Of a DNA stretch of 64,000 nucleotides, positions 44,000 to 53,047 are shown in pieces. Both the position numbers and the translations under genes were made by a program. The notes beneath the pieces were generated by a model. That model was not told where the DNA came from, did no database searches, and saw only the letters and a list, made by a program, of their open reading frames with translations. Numbering within the stretch: the first letter of the stretch is position 1; each line of letters begins with the position of its first letter. The stretch lies in NCBI RefSeq assembly GCF_015674855.1, contig NZ_JADMLG010000006.1, forward strand, positions 248,001-312,000, given 5' to 3'. Source of the DNA: Nocardia bovistercoris. GTDB taxonomy: Bacteria; Actinomycetota; Actinomycetes; Mycobacteriales; Mycobacteriaceae.

Positions 44000-44911
44000 T
44001 CACTCGCTGATCACGGCCGCACCGAAGGCGGTGACAGAGGCCACCGCGGCGCTCGGACTCGACCCGTCGACGTGCACTACCGCGTGGGTCGCGCCGCGCC
44101 GCTCCAGATCCTCGACGTAAGCCTGCGCCGACCGCAGCGCCTCGGCGTCACCGATATCGAAGTACGGGAACACGACCTGGATATCCACCGAATCCGGATC
44201 ACGGCCCGCGAGTTCGAGATCCCCGCGCAGCCGGTCCACCCGTTCGCCGAACTGCTCGGCGTTCTCGATCGCCGCGGTCCGCATGGCGGCGGCCATGGAC
44301 GCGTCGGCGATGATCGGCATCCACCCGTCGCCGTGCGCGACCACCCGCGCCCGCGCCGCCGCGCCGTTGCCGCCGATCCAGATCGGCGGGGTCGGGCGCT
44401 GCACGGGACTCTGCAACCACAGTCGACCCGTGGCCGCGAAATCCTTGCCGGACACCGGTTCCTCGGGATCGGTCCAGATCCGGCGCAGCGCGTCGAGCGA
44501 CTCGTCGAGCAGCTCGGCGCGGCGATCGTGATCGATGCCGACCGCCGCGAACTCCGAGCGCAGATATCCCGCGCCGACACCCGCGATCAACCGGCCGCCG
44601 GACACGATGTCCAGACTGCCGAGCGCCTTCGCCGACAGGTACGGATTGCGGAACGGCAGCACGTACAGGTTCGTCATCACCTTGATCCGCGAGGTGACGC
44701 CCGCGATGAAACTCAACGCCGCGATCGGGTCGAGGGTGTTGTGCCCCCCGTTGTCGCGCCACTTGCGCGACGGCGCGGGATGCTCGCTCAGCGCGACCGC
44801 CGTGAATCCGGCGTTCTCGGCGCTGTTCGCGATCTCCCGGATCACCTCCGGCAGCAGGAATTCGTCACCCGCGCCGGGCAATTCACTCGGATACTCGAGC
44901 ACGTACTTCAC
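44000..44911 (-). CDS. Luciferase-like (LLM class) oxidoreductase, probably F420-dependent
   Basis: 303 residues. TIM-barrel LLM pattern: SAENAGFTAVALSEHPAP, IAGVTSRIKVMTNLYVLPFRNPYLSAKALGSLDIVSGGRLIAGVGAGYL, and IWIGGNGAAARARVVAHGDGWMP. F420 or FMN use is inferred from the actinobacterial context. Start GTG 44911 with GAGGAGG; it overlaps the upstream hydrolase stop. Last gene of the large minus-strand unit. Confidence 0.87.
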   Translation of the reverse strand: MKYVLEYPSELPGAGDEFLLPEVIREIANSAENAGFTAVALSEHPAPSRKWRDNGGHNTLDPIAALSFIAGVTSRIKVMTNLYVLPFRNPYLSAKALGSLDIVSGGRLIAGVGAGYLRSEFAAVGIDHDRRAELLDESLDALRRIWTDPEEPVSGKDFAATGRLWLQSPVQRPTPPIWIGGNGAAARARVVAHGDGWMPIIADASMAAAMRTAAIENAEQFGERVDRLRGDLELAGRDPDSVDIQVVFPYFDIGDAEALRSAQAYVEDLERRGATHAVVHVDGSSPSAAVASVTAFGAAVISE

Positions 44912-45807
44912 GGAACCGACCTCCTCGAACGGTGCAGGACACACTCCTCGACGAACGAAAGCAGGCCGAGATGGTACGCGGCGGCGCCGAATCCGACGCT
45001 CACGTTGTGTCCGCTCCCCGCCTGTTGATGCAAGACGAAACGCGGTGCGGCGGTGAAGAATCCCTGGATCTCCGCGAGAGATTCGGCATCGCAGCGCCAG
45101 ACCCGCTCGAATTCCGCGTAACTGAATCGCGTCGGGATGCGCACCCGCGCGGCGAGCGTCGGGAAATCGGTCGGCCAGTCGCGCACCACCGCCGACTCGT
45201 AGCCAGGCGATCCGCCGGTGAGCCCACGCCCGCCGTACACCTCGGGCGGATACGCGTATTCGGGATACCACAGCAGATCCTTGATGCCGCCCGTTCTGCG
45301 GGTGTAGCGCATCTCCTCGATGATGCGAGCCGCCTCGGGATGCTTGTGCACCCCCGTACCGGCCAATTCGAGGCCGATCAACTCCGCGCCGCGATCGTCG
45401 GCGGCCATGTACGCCGCGAGATCACACCCCGCGGAATGCGCCGCGAGGAAGACGCCCGCCCCGCGCGCATCGGAGGCGAGCAATGCGTCGATCGCGCGGT
45501 AGGTGATGTCGACGCGCTGCGCGGGCGACTCGAATCGCGCCTCCCACGGCGCGGATTCGCCGTAACCGGGCCGGTCGAGGGCGTAGACGCTGAAGCCGAG
45601 GCGCGCGCCGGTGCGCAACAGCGACAGCGACGGCCTGCCCGGCAGGTCGAAGTAACGAGCCGAGGTCGCTCCCCCGTGCACCGCGACCAACACCGCGCGC
45701 GGATCCGGCACCTCGGCGCACAGCGCCGACATGGTGACCCCGTCCACCTCGACGGTGCGCGCCACCACGGTGTCGGCGGCGAGCAGATCGGTGTCCGGCG
45801 CGCTCAT
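44908..45807 (-). CDS. Alpha/beta hydrolase
   Basis: 299 residues. VHGGATSARYFD oxyanion loop, YALDRPGYGESAPW, nucleophile AAHSAGCDLAAY, and C-terminal AGSGHNVSVGF with the catalytic His. May cleave an ester, lactone or C-C bond. Overlaps both neighbours by 4 bases (thiolase fusion upstream, LLM gene downstream), so tightly coupled. Confidence 0.88.
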   Translation of the reverse strand: MSAPDTDLLAADTVVARTVEVDGVTMSALCAEVPDPRAVLVAVHGGATSARYFDLPGRPSLSLLRTGARLGFSVYALDRPGYGESAPWEARFESPAQRVDITYRAIDALLASDARGAGVFLAAHSAGCDLAAYMAADDRGAELIGLELAGTGVHKHPEAARIIEEMRYTRRTGGIKDLLWYPEYAYPPEVYGGRGLTGGSPGYESAVVRDWPTDFPTLAARVRIPTRFSYAEFERVWRCDAESLAEIQGFFTAAPRFVLHQQAGSGHNVSVGFGAAAYHLGLLSFVEECVLHRSRRSVP

Positions 45808-47465
45808 CGGTCGGCCCGCAGCAGCATCACGCCGCTCGGTGTGAGACCGCCGCTGCTGACCACCGCGACGCGGGCGTCGGCGATCTGCCGCTCCCCCGCC
45901 GTCCCGCGCAGCTGTTCGACGGCCTCGTGCACCAAGCCCATGCCGTGGGTGCGCCCGTGCGAGAGCTGGCCGCCGTGGGTGTTCAACGGCAGTACGCCGT
46001 CACGCGCGATGTTCTTGCCGCCCTGCAGGAAATCCCCGGCCTCCCCGATGCCGCAGAAGCCGAGCGCTTCGATCCAGGACAGGCAGTTGAAAGTGAACCC
46101 GTCGTAGAGCTGCGCCACGTCCACGTCGTCGGGACGCAGCGTGGTGCGCGTCCACAGGTGCGCGGCCGGGCCGAGTACCTGCGGTTCGTGGGTCAGCGTG
46201 CTCTGATCCCATTCCGGCCGTTCCACGATCTGGGTACCGACCGCCTCGACGAACACCGGCGGCTTCGCCAGGTCGGCGGCCGCCTCGCGCGCGGAGATCA
46301 CCACCGCCACCGACCCGTCGCACGGCACGTCGCAGTCGTAGAGCCCGAACGGGGTGGTGACCAGACGCGCGGAGAGATAGTCCTCCATGGTCATCGGATC
46401 CCGGTAGATCGCCGACGGGTCGAGCGCGGCGTTGGCGCGTTGATTCAGCGCGATCCAGCCCAGCGTCTCGCGCGTGGTCCCGTAGCGGTGGAAATGGCGC
46501 TGCGCGGTCTGAGCGAGCACGTGCGCGGCCGAGGTCACGCCGAAGGGGGCGAGCCACGGATCGGGGATGCCGCCGCCGATCGGGGTGATCCGACCCGCCT
46601 TCGCCAACTCGGTGTAGGTCGACTCCCACACGGTGCGGAAACACAGCACGTGCCTGGCCAGTCCGGCGGCCACCGCGATCATCGCCGCGATCACCGATCC
46701 GCCGGGGCCGAAGGTCTCCGCGCCGCCGTTGTACCAGGTCGGCCGGATGCCGAGGGCCGACTCCACGGCGGTGACGCCGCCCTCGGTGAAGGGTCCGAGA
46801 TCGCCCGCCCCCGGATAGGTCGACAGCCCGTCGATGTCGTCGAGTTCCAGTCCGGCGTCCTCGACGGCGGCACGGCAGGCCCGCACGGTCAGCGACAGCG
46901 GATCGGCCATCAGCCTGCGGCCGATCGGCGAGCGACCGATACCGGTGATCGCGACCTTGTCCTCGAACTTCTCCCGCGACGCCGGTGGGCGGATGTACCG
47001 GCCGATCGCGGCGGGTTCGACGGGGTCGGCCGGTAGCTCGGCGACAGGTCCGGCGTCGGCCGCAGGCCGGAACAGCGGCAGCCACACCGGTTCCTGGTGC
47101 TCGAACACCACTTCCATGCGCTGCCCGAGTTCGAGATCGGCCGGATCGCATTCGACGGTGTTGGTGGTCAGCCTGACCCGCGTGTCCTCCTCGAGGGCGA
47201 CCTGGGCCACCACGTACGGCGACGGCAGCCCCGGCGCCGAGAAACGGTGGCTGACCGTGAACCCGATGAGGGTCGCGAAACCGGACACCGCGCGCACGCC
47301 CATCCGTTCACCCCGGCAGTACCGGCAGACCGGACGCGGCGGATGGATGAGCGCCGAGCAGCTCAGGCATTCCTGGATACGCAAGCGGCCGTCGGCGCCG
47401 GAAGTCCAGTAGAACTCGGTCTCCGGTGTGACTGACGGCAGCCGACGCTGTGTGGGGGCGGCCAC
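45804..47465 (-). CDS. DUF35-thiolase fusion, Ltp2/ChsH2-like retro-aldolase candidate
   Basis: 553 residues in two parts. Residues about 10-140 are a DUF35 zinc ribbon plus OB fold (Cys33, 36, 47, 50; CLSC and CRYC). Residues about 165-553 are a lipid-transfer-protein-type thiolase (KVAITGIGRSPIGRR, QLYDGFTFNCLSWIEALGFC, HGGQLSHGRTHGMG). In cholesterol side-chain degradation the equivalents, Ltp2 and the DUF35 domain of ChsH2, are separate chains that together cleave a beta-hydroxyacyl-CoA by retro-aldol. Here they are one polypeptide. Same activity is inferred. Confidence 0.87.
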   Translation of the reverse strand: MAAPTQRRLPSVTPETEFYWTSGADGRLRIQECLSCSALIHPPRPVCRYCRGERMGVRAVSGFATLIGFTVSHRFSAPGLPSPYVVAQVALEEDTRVRLTTNTVECDPADLELGQRMEVVFEHQEPVWLPLFRPAADAGPVAELPADPVEPAAIGRYIRPPASREKFEDKVAITGIGRSPIGRRLMADPLSLTVRACRAAVEDAGLELDDIDGLSTYPGAGDLGPFTEGGVTAVESALGIRPTWYNGGAETFGPGGSVIAAMIAVAAGLARHVLCFRTVWESTYTELAKAGRITPIGGGIPDPWLAPFGVTSAAHVLAQTAQRHFHRYGTTRETLGWIALNQRANAALDPSAIYRDPMTMEDYLSARLVTTPFGLYDCDVPCDGSVAVVISAREAAADLAKPPVFVEAVGTQIVERPEWDQSTLTHEPQVLGPAAHLWTRTTLRPDDVDVAQLYDGFTFNCLSWIEALGFCGIGEAGDFLQGGKNIARDGVLPLNTHGGQLSHGRTHGMGLVHEAVEQLRGTAGERQIADARVAVVSSGGLTPSGVMLLRADR

Positions 47466-47500
47466 GTGCTCTCCTTACGCGCCGCGAAGGCGCGATCCGA

Positions 47501-47900
47501 TGGTCGCGGCCAGCCGCGGTGTGATGCTCCCGGCTCGCCGCGCGGTGCCGTACCGGCGGTTCGCCGCGGTGTCATGCCCGCAACTCGCCACAAGTGCCAC
47601 GCCCGCGGTTCGCCACAGGCGTCGTGCCCGCAACTCACCACAGGCGTCATGCCCGCGGTTCGTTGCAAGCGTCATGCCCGCAACTCACCACAGGCGTCAT
47701 ACCCGCAACTCGCCGCAATTGTCATGCCCGCAACTCGCCGCAAGCGACATACTCACAGCTCGCTACAGGCGTCATGCCTGCGGTTCGTTGCAAATGTCAT
47801 GCTCACGGCTCGCCGCAAGTGTCATGCTCGCGACTCGCCACGGGCGTCATACTCAATGCTCGCCGCAGGTGTCGTGCCCGCGACCGGCACGGCTCGCACA
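47501..47900. repeat. 25-bp tandem repeat array, about 14-16 units, constant length
   Basis: Units begin with GCCCGC or near matches at exactly 25-base steps: 47576, 47601, 47626, 47651, 47676, 47701, 47726, 47751, 47776, 47801, 47826, 47851 and 47876; weaker units occur at 47501-47575. Unit pattern is GCCCGC-rrytcgccrcargy-GTCAT. Base identity drifts but length never changes. No spacers. Fills the gap between acyl-CoA dehydrogenase (stop 47944) and the thiolase fusion (start 47465). Confidence 0.92.
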
Positions 47901-47943
47901 CCCGGGACATCATCGGCCGGTGGGCGCGCGAGCCGCACGGCTG

Positions 47944-49137
47944 CTAACCCGTCTTGGCCTTCGGCGGCGAGTAGTTCGGCCGGCCGAGACCGAGGATGTG
48001 CTGGGCGATCATGTTGCGGAACACCTCGAGCGTGCCGCCGTAGATGCCGCACAGCGGCGCCCAGCGGTAGATGTACTCGATGCCGCCGTCGTCGGCCGCG
48101 CCCTCGGTGTCGATCGGCAGCGCCGACGCGGGGCCGAGGATGTCCATCAGCTCGGGCGAGATGTCGCGCATGGCCTGCGCGATGGCGACCCGGCCGAACA
48201 TGTGCGGCGCCGAGAGCGCCGCTTCGACGCGGGCGATATTGCGACCGAGGCGGTAGGCGACCGAGGTGTCGTCGAGCGGCCTGCGCCCGTCGGGCCCGGG
48301 GCGCGCGGCGATGGCGGCAAGCTTGTCCACCGATGTCGCCATCATGGTGCCCTGGTGCACGAGGATCGAGACGTCCTGCAGGCCGTCGCCCTCGGCGTCG
48401 ACCACGCCGTGCTCCTCGTTGAGCGGACCCATCAGGACCGCCCAGCCGCCGTTCACGTCGCCGAGGCGGTATTTGTCGTCGACCCGTACGTCGCTGTAGT
48501 AGACGATGTTGGTGCGGTCGCCGTCGACGGTGCGGATGCCCTGGATCTCGATGCCGGGGGTGTCGAGCGGCACCAGGAACATGGTGAGGCTCTTGTGCTT
48601 TCGCGCCTCCGGGTCGGTGTTGGTGATGAGGAAGGCGTACTGGCAGTTGTGCGCGCCGGTGGTGAACATCTTCGACCCGTTGATCACCCACTGGTCGCCG
48701 TCGCGGACCGCGCGGGTCTTGCACATGGCAACGTCGGAGCCGCCCTCGGGCTCGGTGTAGCCCAGGCACAGCCGGACCGTGCCGTTCTCGACGCCGGGCA
48801 GCACCTCGGCCTGGAGTTCGGGCGACCCGTGTTTGCGCACGGACCCGGCGACGATGGTTGTGGTGCCCCAGGTGACCCACGGCGTGTGCACGCGGCGGCG
48901 CTCCAGATCCCAGATCCGCTGCCGCAGCCGGTTGAAGCCGCCGTCCTCCTCCTTGGCCATGTCCGCGGTCAGGTAGCCCTTCGCGCCGAAGGCCAGGTGC
49001 ACGCCCTCGTCGAAGTTGTCCCCGGTCTCGCGGTCGCGGCGCCGGACGTCGTCGGTGACGGTCTCGGCCAGGAATCCGCGCACCTCGTCGAGGAATCGCT
49101 GATCATCGGGTGCGAGTTCGACTTTCGAGAAATCCAT
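47944..49137 (-). CDS. Acyl-CoA dehydrogenase (first subunit of a pair)
   Basis: 397 residues. LCLGYTEPEGGSDVAMCKTRAVRDGDQWVINGSKMFTTGA is the FAD/substrate region; the C-terminal YGGTLEVFRNMIAQHILGLGRP is the conserved actinobacterial FadE ending. Paired with the next acyl-CoA dehydrogenase gene 15 bases away, as in the heterotetrameric ChsE1-ChsE2 type enzymes used on steroid-like side chains. ATG 49137. Confidence 0.92.
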   Translation of the reverse strand: MDFSKVELAPDDQRFLDEVRGFLAETVTDDVRRRDRETGDNFDEGVHLAFGAKGYLTADMAKEEDGGFNRLRQRIWDLERRRVHTPWVTWGTTTIVAGSVRKHGSPELQAEVLPGVENGTVRLCLGYTEPEGGSDVAMCKTRAVRDGDQWVINGSKMFTTGAHNCQYAFLITNTDPEARKHKSLTMFLVPLDTPGIEIQGIRTVDGDRTNIVYYSDVRVDDKYRLGDVNGGWAVLMGPLNEEHGVVDAEGDGLQDVSILVHQGTMMATSVDKLAAIAARPGPDGRRPLDDTSVAYRLGRNIARVEAALSAPHMFGRVAIAQAMRDISPELMDILGPASALPIDTEGAADDGGIEYIYRWAPLCGIYGGTLEVFRNMIAQHILGLGRPNYSPPKAKTG

Positions 49138-49152
49138 GGTGTGCTCCCAGTC

Positions 49153-50208
49153 CTATGCCGAAGTGACGGCGAAGTGTTCGGCGATCTCGACCGCGCTGGC
49201 ACCGAGGTCACCGGCGGCCAGCGGCCAGCCGCGCGCCCGCACCAGGTACGCCGCGGCGGCGGCTTCGGTGGCCACGCCGAGACCGCCTTGGACCTGCACG
49301 GCCACGGTCGCGGCCTTCGGGGCCTCCTCGGCGATGTAGACGAAGGCCGCCGCGGACAGTCCCGGCTGGTAGTCGGGTTCGTGTTCGAGGAACCACGCGG
49401 CACGGCGGGCCAGGTTGCGCGCGGCGTTCACCGTGACCGCGACATTCGCCAGCGGATGGGAGATGCCCTGCAGCGTGGAGATCGGGACGCCCATGGTGTA
49501 GCGGGTGGTCGCGAATTCCGCCGCGATGCGCAAGGTCTCGTCGACCAGTCCGACCAGGGCGGCGGCGGTCAGCACACGCCATTCGTCGAGCGCCCTGCGG
49601 TATTCCGCGCGCGCCTGCTCGCCACTGGCGAGCACGGTGCGACGGTCGGCGGCCGCCGGGTCGACCCAGGCCATCGGCAGACGGCCGATGTTGTCGACCT
49701 TCGCGGGCCCGGTGTCGAAGCCGAGGCGCACGATGTCTCCGCCGTCGCGCACGATGATCTCGTCGGCGATCGATCCGGACGCGATCAGCCGCACGCCGTC
49801 GGCGGCGTCGACGCGGGTGTCGAGCGCGATGATCCGCCTGCCTTCGACGATGTCGGCGCTATCGCCGTCACCGGCGGACAGCGCGCCCAGGCGGGCCAGC
49901 AACCGGGCGGCGACCACGTGGTCGATCCAGGGCACCGGCGCGATGACGCGGCCGAGTTCCTCGGCGACCAGGACGAGTTCCACCAGGGTCGCGCCGTCGC
50001 CGCCCACCGATTCCGGCAGCGCCATCGAGGTCGCGCCGGTGCCGCACAGCTGTTCCCACAGATTCTTGTCGAATCCGGCCGCCTCGGCCGCGTGCACGGC
50101 TTCCAGCGAGCACCGCGATTTGAAGAATTTCGCGTACACGGCCTGGAGTTCGGCCTGATCGGCCGACAGGCTGTAATCCTGTCGGCGCAATTCGTAACGG
50201 TCCACCAT
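49153..50208 (-). CDS. Acyl-CoA dehydrogenase (second subunit of a pair)
   Basis: 351 residues from ATG 50208 (AAGGAGCAGGAA upstream). MALPESVGGDGATLVELVLVAEELGRVIAPVPW and FATTRYTMGVPISTLQGISHPLANVAV are acyl-CoA dehydrogenase segments. The typical YxGTxExxRNxIA ending is missing, as in the non-catalytic or complementing partner of alpha2beta2 FadE pairs. Probably forms a complex with the 47944-49137 product. Confidence 0.88.
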   Translation of the reverse strand: MVDRYELRRQDYSLSADQAELQAVYAKFFKSRCSLEAVHAAEAAGFDKNLWEQLCGTGATSMALPESVGGDGATLVELVLVAEELGRVIAPVPWIDHVVAARLLARLGALSAGDGDSADIVEGRRIIALDTRVDAADGVRLIASGSIADEIIVRDGGDIVRLGFDTGPAKVDNIGRLPMAWVDPAAADRRTVLASGEQARAEYRRALDEWRVLTAAALVGLVDETLRIAAEFATTRYTMGVPISTLQGISHPLANVAVTVNAARNLARRAAWFLEHEPDYQPGLSAAAFVYIAEEAPKAATVAVQVQGGLGVATEAAAAAYLVRARGWPLAAGDLGASAVEIAEHFAVTSA

Positions 50209-50231
50209 TTCCTGCTCCTTGTTCCGGCGGG

Positions 50232-51065
50232 TCAGTCGCCGACGGATCGTTCGCCGAAGAAGAATTCCTGCGCGTTGTTGTAGAGGTAGTTGTCCAGGAC
50301 ATCCTCGGGCAGGTCGAGGGCCACCGCCTCTGGCACCAGCCTGCGCATGGAGAGCACCGGCCAGTCCGAACCGAAGATCACCTTGGTCTTGCCGCGCGTC
50401 CGCATGAAGTGGATGAGGCTCTCCGGCAGTCGTTTCGGCGACCACGCCGAGGTCATGAGCCGCAGGTTCTCGTATTTGATGAGCAGCCGGATCGCGACGT
50501 CCCACCACGGATCCGCGCCGTGGATCATGCACAGCTTCAGTTCCGGGAACGTGTAGCACACCCGGTCCAGGTAGATGGGATTCTGCACTTCGCCGGGAAT
50601 CGGCGGCCCCGGAATTCCGGTGTTCATGCACAGCGGCAGGCCGATTTCGGCGCATTTGTAGTAGAGCGGGTAGTAGACCGCGTCGGTGGGCGGATACCGG
50701 CCGTCGCCCCAGAAACTCGCACCGATGGTGGTGTAGGTGACGGGCAGATCCTTCGTCAACGCGACCAGTTCGCGCAGCGAGGACACCGGATGCAGCAGAT
50801 CGACACCGTTGAGCGCCAGCGAAAAGCGGTCGGGACGCGCTTCCACGAATTTCAGCGCGGTGGTCGACGGCTTGGCCATCGAATACATCAGGACGGCCTT
50901 CTCGACGCCCTGTTCGTCCATTTCGTCGAGCAGTTCGGTGAGATCGACCTGCGCGTACATCGATTTCGCGCCCTTGAAGTAGTCGTCGCGCACCTTGAGC
51001 ATCCAGTTCGGTTGCTCGCGTTCACCGAAGTGCACGTTGACCAGACAGTCGTTGACCTTGGGCAT
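50232..51065 (-). CDS. Amidohydrolase-2 family protein
   Basis: 277 residues from ATG 51065 (GGAG 9 bases upstream; GTG 51071 is possible). Barrel segments DLTELLDEMDEQGVEKAVLMYS, IGLPLCMNTG, LKLCMIHGADPWWDVAIRLL and VIFGSDWPVLSM. The first metal motif is degenerate: NVHFGE where DxH is usual. LigW-like decarboxylases and hydrolases share this fold. Follows the CoA ligase within the same unit. Confidence 0.83.
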   Translation of the reverse strand: MPKVNDCLVNVHFGEREQPNWMLKVRDDYFKGAKSMYAQVDLTELLDEMDEQGVEKAVLMYSMAKPSTTALKFVEARPDRFSLALNGVDLLHPVSSLRELVALTKDLPVTYTTIGASFWGDGRYPPTDAVYYPLYYKCAEIGLPLCMNTGIPGPPIPGEVQNPIYLDRVCYTFPELKLCMIHGADPWWDVAIRLLIKYENLRLMTSAWSPKRLPESLIHFMRTRGKTKVIFGSDWPVLSMRRLVPEAVALDLPEDVLDNYLYNNAQEFFFGERSVGD

Positions 51066-51067
51066 GC

Positions 51068-52690
51068 TCACGCTCCGATTCCGTGCGCGGCGTCCTGCGC
51101 CGCGCGCGCCATGGCCCACCGGTAGTCCGGCTTACCGTTGCCGAGGCGGCGGATCTCCTCGACGAGGATCACCGCCTTCGGCGCCTTGAATCCGGCGAGC
51201 CGTTCCTTGCACAGCTCACGCAGCTGCGACTCGATATCGTCGGTGGCGTCGGCGCACACCAGCGCCACCACCTCGTTGCCCCATTTCTCGCTCGGCCGCC
51301 CGACCACGAGCGCGTCGCTGATGCCGGGATGCGCGCGCAGCACTTCCTCGACCTCTTCGACGAAGACCTTCTCCCCGCCGGTGTTGACCACGAGCGCGTC
51401 GCGGCCGAGCAACCGCAGCGCGCCATCGGCGTCGACCGTGGCGCGGTCGCCGGGAATCGCCATGCGGACGCCGTCGATCACCGGGAAGGTGCGTTCGGTG
51501 GCGGCGCGGTCGTCGAGGTAGCCCAGCGGCACGCGGCCGGTGCGCGCCGCCCAGCCGACCTCGGACTCACCAGGGATCAGGAAGCGGGTGCGGTCGTCGG
51601 ACACGGCGGTGCCGCCGGGCATCGGGGCGAAGGCGTCCACCTCGTTGCCCTTGGTGCTGCGGCCGAAGCCCATGCCGCCGGTCTCCGAGGAGCCGTAGCC
51701 CTCGATGATGTAGGCGTGCGGGAGCAGGTCGAGCAGGTCGCGGCGGTGCACCGGGTTGGTCGCCGCGCCGCCGGTTCCAATGGCGAGCAGCGAGCTCAGG
51801 TCGTAGGAGCGTTCGCGCATGGCGCGCACCAGCGGACCCGCGTAGGCGTCGCCGACGATGGTGAGCAGCGCGGCCTTCTCGGTCTCGGCGATGCCGAGCG
51901 CGGTGTGCGCGTCGAAGCGATTGCGATCGTCGTAGAGCGCGATGGTCTGACCCGAGAGCAGCCCGGCGAAGGAGGTCCAGATGCCCGCGGCGTGCGAGAG
52001 CGGTGAGACGGCGAACCACACGTGTCCGGTCATCTCCGCGAGTTGGCGCAGTCCGTCGCCGGATTCGTGGTCCGCGCCGTTCATCGACGACACGTACACA
52101 TCGCCCTGACGCCACAACACGCCCTTGGGCCTGCCGGTGGTCCCGCCGGTGCACAGCATCATCAGGTCGTCGGGCGAGGTCTCGATGACCGGTTCGTCCG
52201 CGCCCGCGGCCACCGCGTCCTCGTAGGCGATGGCGCCCGCGAGATCGGGACCGTCGGAGCCGTCGTCCACCGAGATCAGCAGTTCGACGCCTTCGGGCGC
52301 GGCCTGCTCGACCACCGACGCGAAGGACCGGTGGTAGACGATGCCGCGCGGGCGGACATAGGCCAACAGGTCGCGGATCTCGTGCGCGGTGTAGTGGTGG
52401 TTGATGTTGACCGGCACGACGCGCGCCTTCATACAGCCGATCATCACGTCGAGGTACTGGTCGTTGCGCATGACGAGCGCGATGCGGTCCTGTCCGCATT
52501 CCCAGCGTTCGAGTTCCGCGCGCGGGGTCTGTTCGCCGAAGCCGCGTTCGGCCAGGAAATTCGCGAATTTCCGGGTGCGCAGCGCGGTCTCGCCGAAGCT
52601 GCGGCGGCGCTCGCCGCAGATGGTGAGGGTACGGTCGGGCACCGCGGCGGCGACCTCGTCGAAGACCCCGCTCAAAGTCCACTCGGTCAA
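51068..52690 (-). CDS. Acyl-CoA synthetase (AMP-binding, FadD-like)
   Basis: 540 residues. Start TTG 52690 (LTEWTLSGVFDEVAAAVPDR), set by GGAGG 6 bases upstream; the much longer open frame beyond it is non-coding. P-loop MLCTGGTTGRPKGVLW, adenylation motif YGSSETGGMGFG, and C-terminal VNTGGEKVFVEEVEEVL with catalytic Lys in GNGKPDYRW. First gene of the large minus-strand unit (52690 to 44000). Operator 7 lies upstream. Confidence 0.92.
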   Translation of the reverse strand: MTEWTLSGVFDEVAAAVPDRTLTICGERRRSFGETALRTRKFANFLAERGFGEQTPRAELERWECGQDRIALVMRNDQYLDVMIGCMKARVVPVNINHHYTAHEIRDLLAYVRPRGIVYHRSFASVVEQAAPEGVELLISVDDGSDGPDLAGAIAYEDAVAAGADEPVIETSPDDLMMLCTGGTTGRPKGVLWRQGDVYVSSMNGADHESGDGLRQLAEMTGHVWFAVSPLSHAAGIWTSFAGLLSGQTIALYDDRNRFDAHTALGIAETEKAALLTIVGDAYAGPLVRAMRERSYDLSSLLAIGTGGAATNPVHRRDLLDLLPHAYIIEGYGSSETGGMGFGRSTKGNEVDAFAPMPGGTAVSDDRTRFLIPGESEVGWAARTGRVPLGYLDDRAATERTFPVIDGVRMAIPGDRATVDADGALRLLGRDALVVNTGGEKVFVEEVEEVLRAHPGISDALVVGRPSEKWGNEVVALVCADATDDIESQLRELCKERLAGFKAPKAVILVEEIRRLGNGKPDYRWAMARAAQDAAHGIGA

Positions 52691-52858
52691 CAGAGTCCTC
52701 CGATGCGCGAGGCCGGTGCTACGTGTCCTGTGTCCATGGTGGTCTCTCTCATTCCGCCGGGTGGTCGCTTCGCCAAGTGCGGGCGGCCGTCGGACAACGC
52801 GTCCACGCGCCACCTCCTGCGGTCGAACCAGCTGTGCCGCAAACCGAATAGATACGTC

Positions 52859-52877
52859 TACTGTATACGTATCAGTA
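52859..52877. promoter_or_regulatory. Regulon operator 7 (TACTGTA-TACGT-ATCAGTA)
   Basis: Nearer the CoA synthetase start (about 170 bases upstream of 52690). Confidence 0.7.
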
Positions 52878-52984
52878 CGGCTCGGCGCAAGAGTTCGCGA
52901 TACCCGCCCACGGGCGAGGACCGGTGGCACTCGGGTCACGCGGGCCGCGCGCGCACCGATTCCCACCGCAGGAACGGTGTCTTT

Positions 52985-53003
52985 TACTGTATATGTGACA
53001 GTA
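52985..53003. promoter_or_regulatory. Regulon operator 8 (TACTGTA-TATGT-GACAGTA)
   Basis: About 45 bases upstream of the crotonase GTG at 53048 and immediately followed by an in-frame ATG (53003). Confidence 0.75.
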
Positions 53004-53047
53004 TGAATCGTGACGGCGGTAGAGACCAGGAAGAATCGGGGACGACG

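Larger units (their letters stand above)
52691..53047. other. Divergent promoter region with two regulon operators
   Basis: 357 bases between the CoA synthetase and a crotonase gene. Two TACTGTA-type sites (52859 and 52985) lie 107 bases apart, one for each direction. No supported gene. Confidence 0.65.

Noticed and set aside
47501..47900. CRISPR array
   Set aside because: Units are contiguous with no unique spacers, and there are no cas genes. Same reasoning excludes the 20018-20200 array.
47428..50283. 951-codon open frame on the plus strand
   Set aside because: It lies antisense to two clear acyl-CoA dehydrogenase genes and across the 25-bp repeat; composition is Arg/Gly/His-rich without motifs. 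A high-GC shadow.
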